From Chloroflexota bacterium (GTDB lineage Bacteria; Chloroflexota; Ktedonobacteria; Ktedonobacterales; Ktedonobacteraceae): 13,955 nt of DNA. The translations under genes were made by a program, and so were the position numbers. Below are positions 13,149-13,955 of the stretch, piece after piece. Location: positions 1 through 13,955 of the forward strand of contig CADDYT010000158.1 of NCBI GenBank assembly GCA_902810755.1, in the 5' to 3' direction. A model generated the notes under the pieces. That model saw only the letters and a list, made by a program, of their open reading frames with translations, searched no databases and was not told where the DNA came from. The number at the start of each line of letters is the position of its first letter. Positions within the stretch are counted from its first letter, which is position 1.

Positions 13149-13913
13149 TCATTCCGGGCGTGGTAGGGATTCCAGCGAACCGCCAACTACGACGGTTGAG
13201 CCGCTTGCCAGCGTATTGTCGGTAATAGCTGCCGCGATGGCTTCACCCATGTCGCCTGTGGTAGGTAGCCGACCGACCATGCTGCGTCGGTAGGCCGCCA
13301 GCCCCGGCATGGCGCGGTCCAGTAGTTTTGGCGTAATGGTTCCCTCGACCAGATCGCCCGTCACGACGATGAGGCGAATGCCCCGGCTGGCAAGCTCTTT
13401 TTGCCGGGCGCGCAACGCCTGCTCGCCTGCGTGCTTTGACGCGGCAACCGGCGCATAGACCGGGATATCGACGATCTGCCCGTACAGGTGCGCCCAGTGG
13501 CTGGTGACAAAGACAATGCTGCTCCCTGCGGGCATGAGTGGCAGGGCCGCTTCTACCAGCGCGATCTGCGCATCACGATTGATATGCATGGGATAGCCAG
13601 GCTCGGTGGCCAGCAGATCGCGTTCCAGCCCCCCGGAGGCGTTGAGAATCAGTGCATCGAGCCTCTCGCCCCACGCGCTCAGTTCGGAGAAGATTCGCTC
13701 CCTGTCTGCCTGTAGCGTGATATCACCCTGAAGAGCGAGAGAGCGAACACCGAGCTTCGCAATCTCACCGGCCACTTCGTTCGCTCTTGCCGCTTTATTC
13801 CGATAAGTGATAGCAACATCATAGCCGCGATTTGCCAGCGCCAGCGCAGTAGCCGCGCCAATGCCGCGAGACCCTCCGGTGACAAGGGCCGCCGGACGTC
13901 TGGAAATATTCAT
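13149..13913 (-). CDS. SDR-fold oxidoreductase lacking the canonical YxxxK tyrosine
   Basis: This 254-residue Rossmann-fold protein has TGGSRGIG (12-19) for cofactor binding and NASGG (91-95) in place of NNAG. The catalytic region reads VTSHW (Ser138) followed by PVYAPVAASKHAG. The lysine of YxxxK is Lys160, but the residue four before it is Val156, and the only nearby tyrosine is Tyr153, seven before the lysine. GDLVEGTITPKLLDRA (186-201) resembles a known SDR subgroup with this arrangement, as I recall. It may still be a reductase using Tyr153 or may have a modified reaction. ATG 13913 was chosen because AAGGAG (13927-13922) stands 8 nt upstream; the ATG at 13919 is only 2 nt away and the one at 13949 lies at the probable transcription start. 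Substrate unknown. Confidence 0.85.
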   Translation of the reverse strand: MNISRRPAALVTGGSRGIGAATALALANRGYDVAITYRNKAARANEVAGEIAKLGVRSLALQGDITLQADRERIFSELSAWGERLDALILNASGGLERDLLATEPGYPMHINRDAQIALVEAALPLMPAGSSIVFVTSHWAHLYGQIVDIPVYAPVAASKHAGEQALRARQKELASRGIRLIVVTGDLVEGTITPKLLDRAMPGLAAYRRSMVGRLPTTGDMGEAIAAAITDNTLASGSTVVVGGSLESLPRPE

Positions 13914-13949
13914 GCTCATAGCTCCTTTTCCCGGAAACTGTTCCCGCAT

Positions 13950-13955
13950 ATTATA
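13950..13955 (-). promoter_or_regulatory. -10 box of the Tyr-less SDR gene
   Basis: TATAAT reads on the minus strand at the very edge of the window (13955-13950), placing transcription start near 13943, about 30 nt before the chosen ATG. The -35 region is outside the window. Confidence 0.5.

Noticed and set aside
1..13955. CRISPR, toxin-antitoxin, phage, tRNA or rRNA content
   Set aside because: No spaced direct repeats, integrase, small paired frames or RNA gene signatures were seen on either strand.

Overview
The window looks like ordinary chromosomal DNA from a free-living bacterium of moderately high G+C content. My best guess is a Ktedonobacter-like member of the Chloroflexota. That rests on the mix of families (DUF2630, DUF2171, a GHS-type SDR, a cluster of small enzymes) and on GTCATKCTGAG-type inverted repeats of a kind I recall from such genomes. 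It is inference from memory, with no marker gene to confirm it. I see fifteen protein genes, one cut by the left edge, and no rRNA, tRNA, CRISPR array, transposase or phage gene.

Left part (1-5160): a truncated metal-dependent amidohydrolase (-) diverges from an unrecognised glutamine-rich coiled-coil protein (+) that has a near-consensus promoter. An APC-type amino-acid permease (-) converges on the coiled-coil gene, and an 85-bp perfect-arm inverted repeat lies between them. A glucose 1-dehydrogenase-like SDR (+) with its own terminator follows, then a DUF2171 protein (+) behind a structured leader.

Middle (5161-8233): a second copy of the inverted repeat lies downstream of a tightly packed minus-strand operon. 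In transcription order the operon is flavin reductase, HIT protein, alpha/beta hydrolase and 3-hydroxybutyryl-CoA dehydrogenase, with gaps of 29 bp, a 35-bp overlap and a gap of 6 bp.

Right part (8439-13955): two glycosyltransferases of GT-B/GT4 type (+) read in tandem and may act on one glycoconjugate or glycoside. They converge on a YbaK-type aminoacyl-tRNA deacylase (-) across a 14-bp perfect hairpin. YbaK diverges from a histidine phosphatase (+) over a 23-bp inverted repeat whose two arms are the -10 boxes of the two promoters. A bidirectional terminator separates the phosphatase from a DUF2630 protein (-) and an SDR (-) that lacks the canonical catalytic tyrosine.

I found no convincing new multi-gene system. 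The most interesting points are the repeat family confined to convergent intergenic regions, the glycosyltransferase pair (one with a lost Ex7E glutamate, the other with an ambiguous start), the Tyr-less SDR, the symmetric divergent promoter, and several structured leaders.
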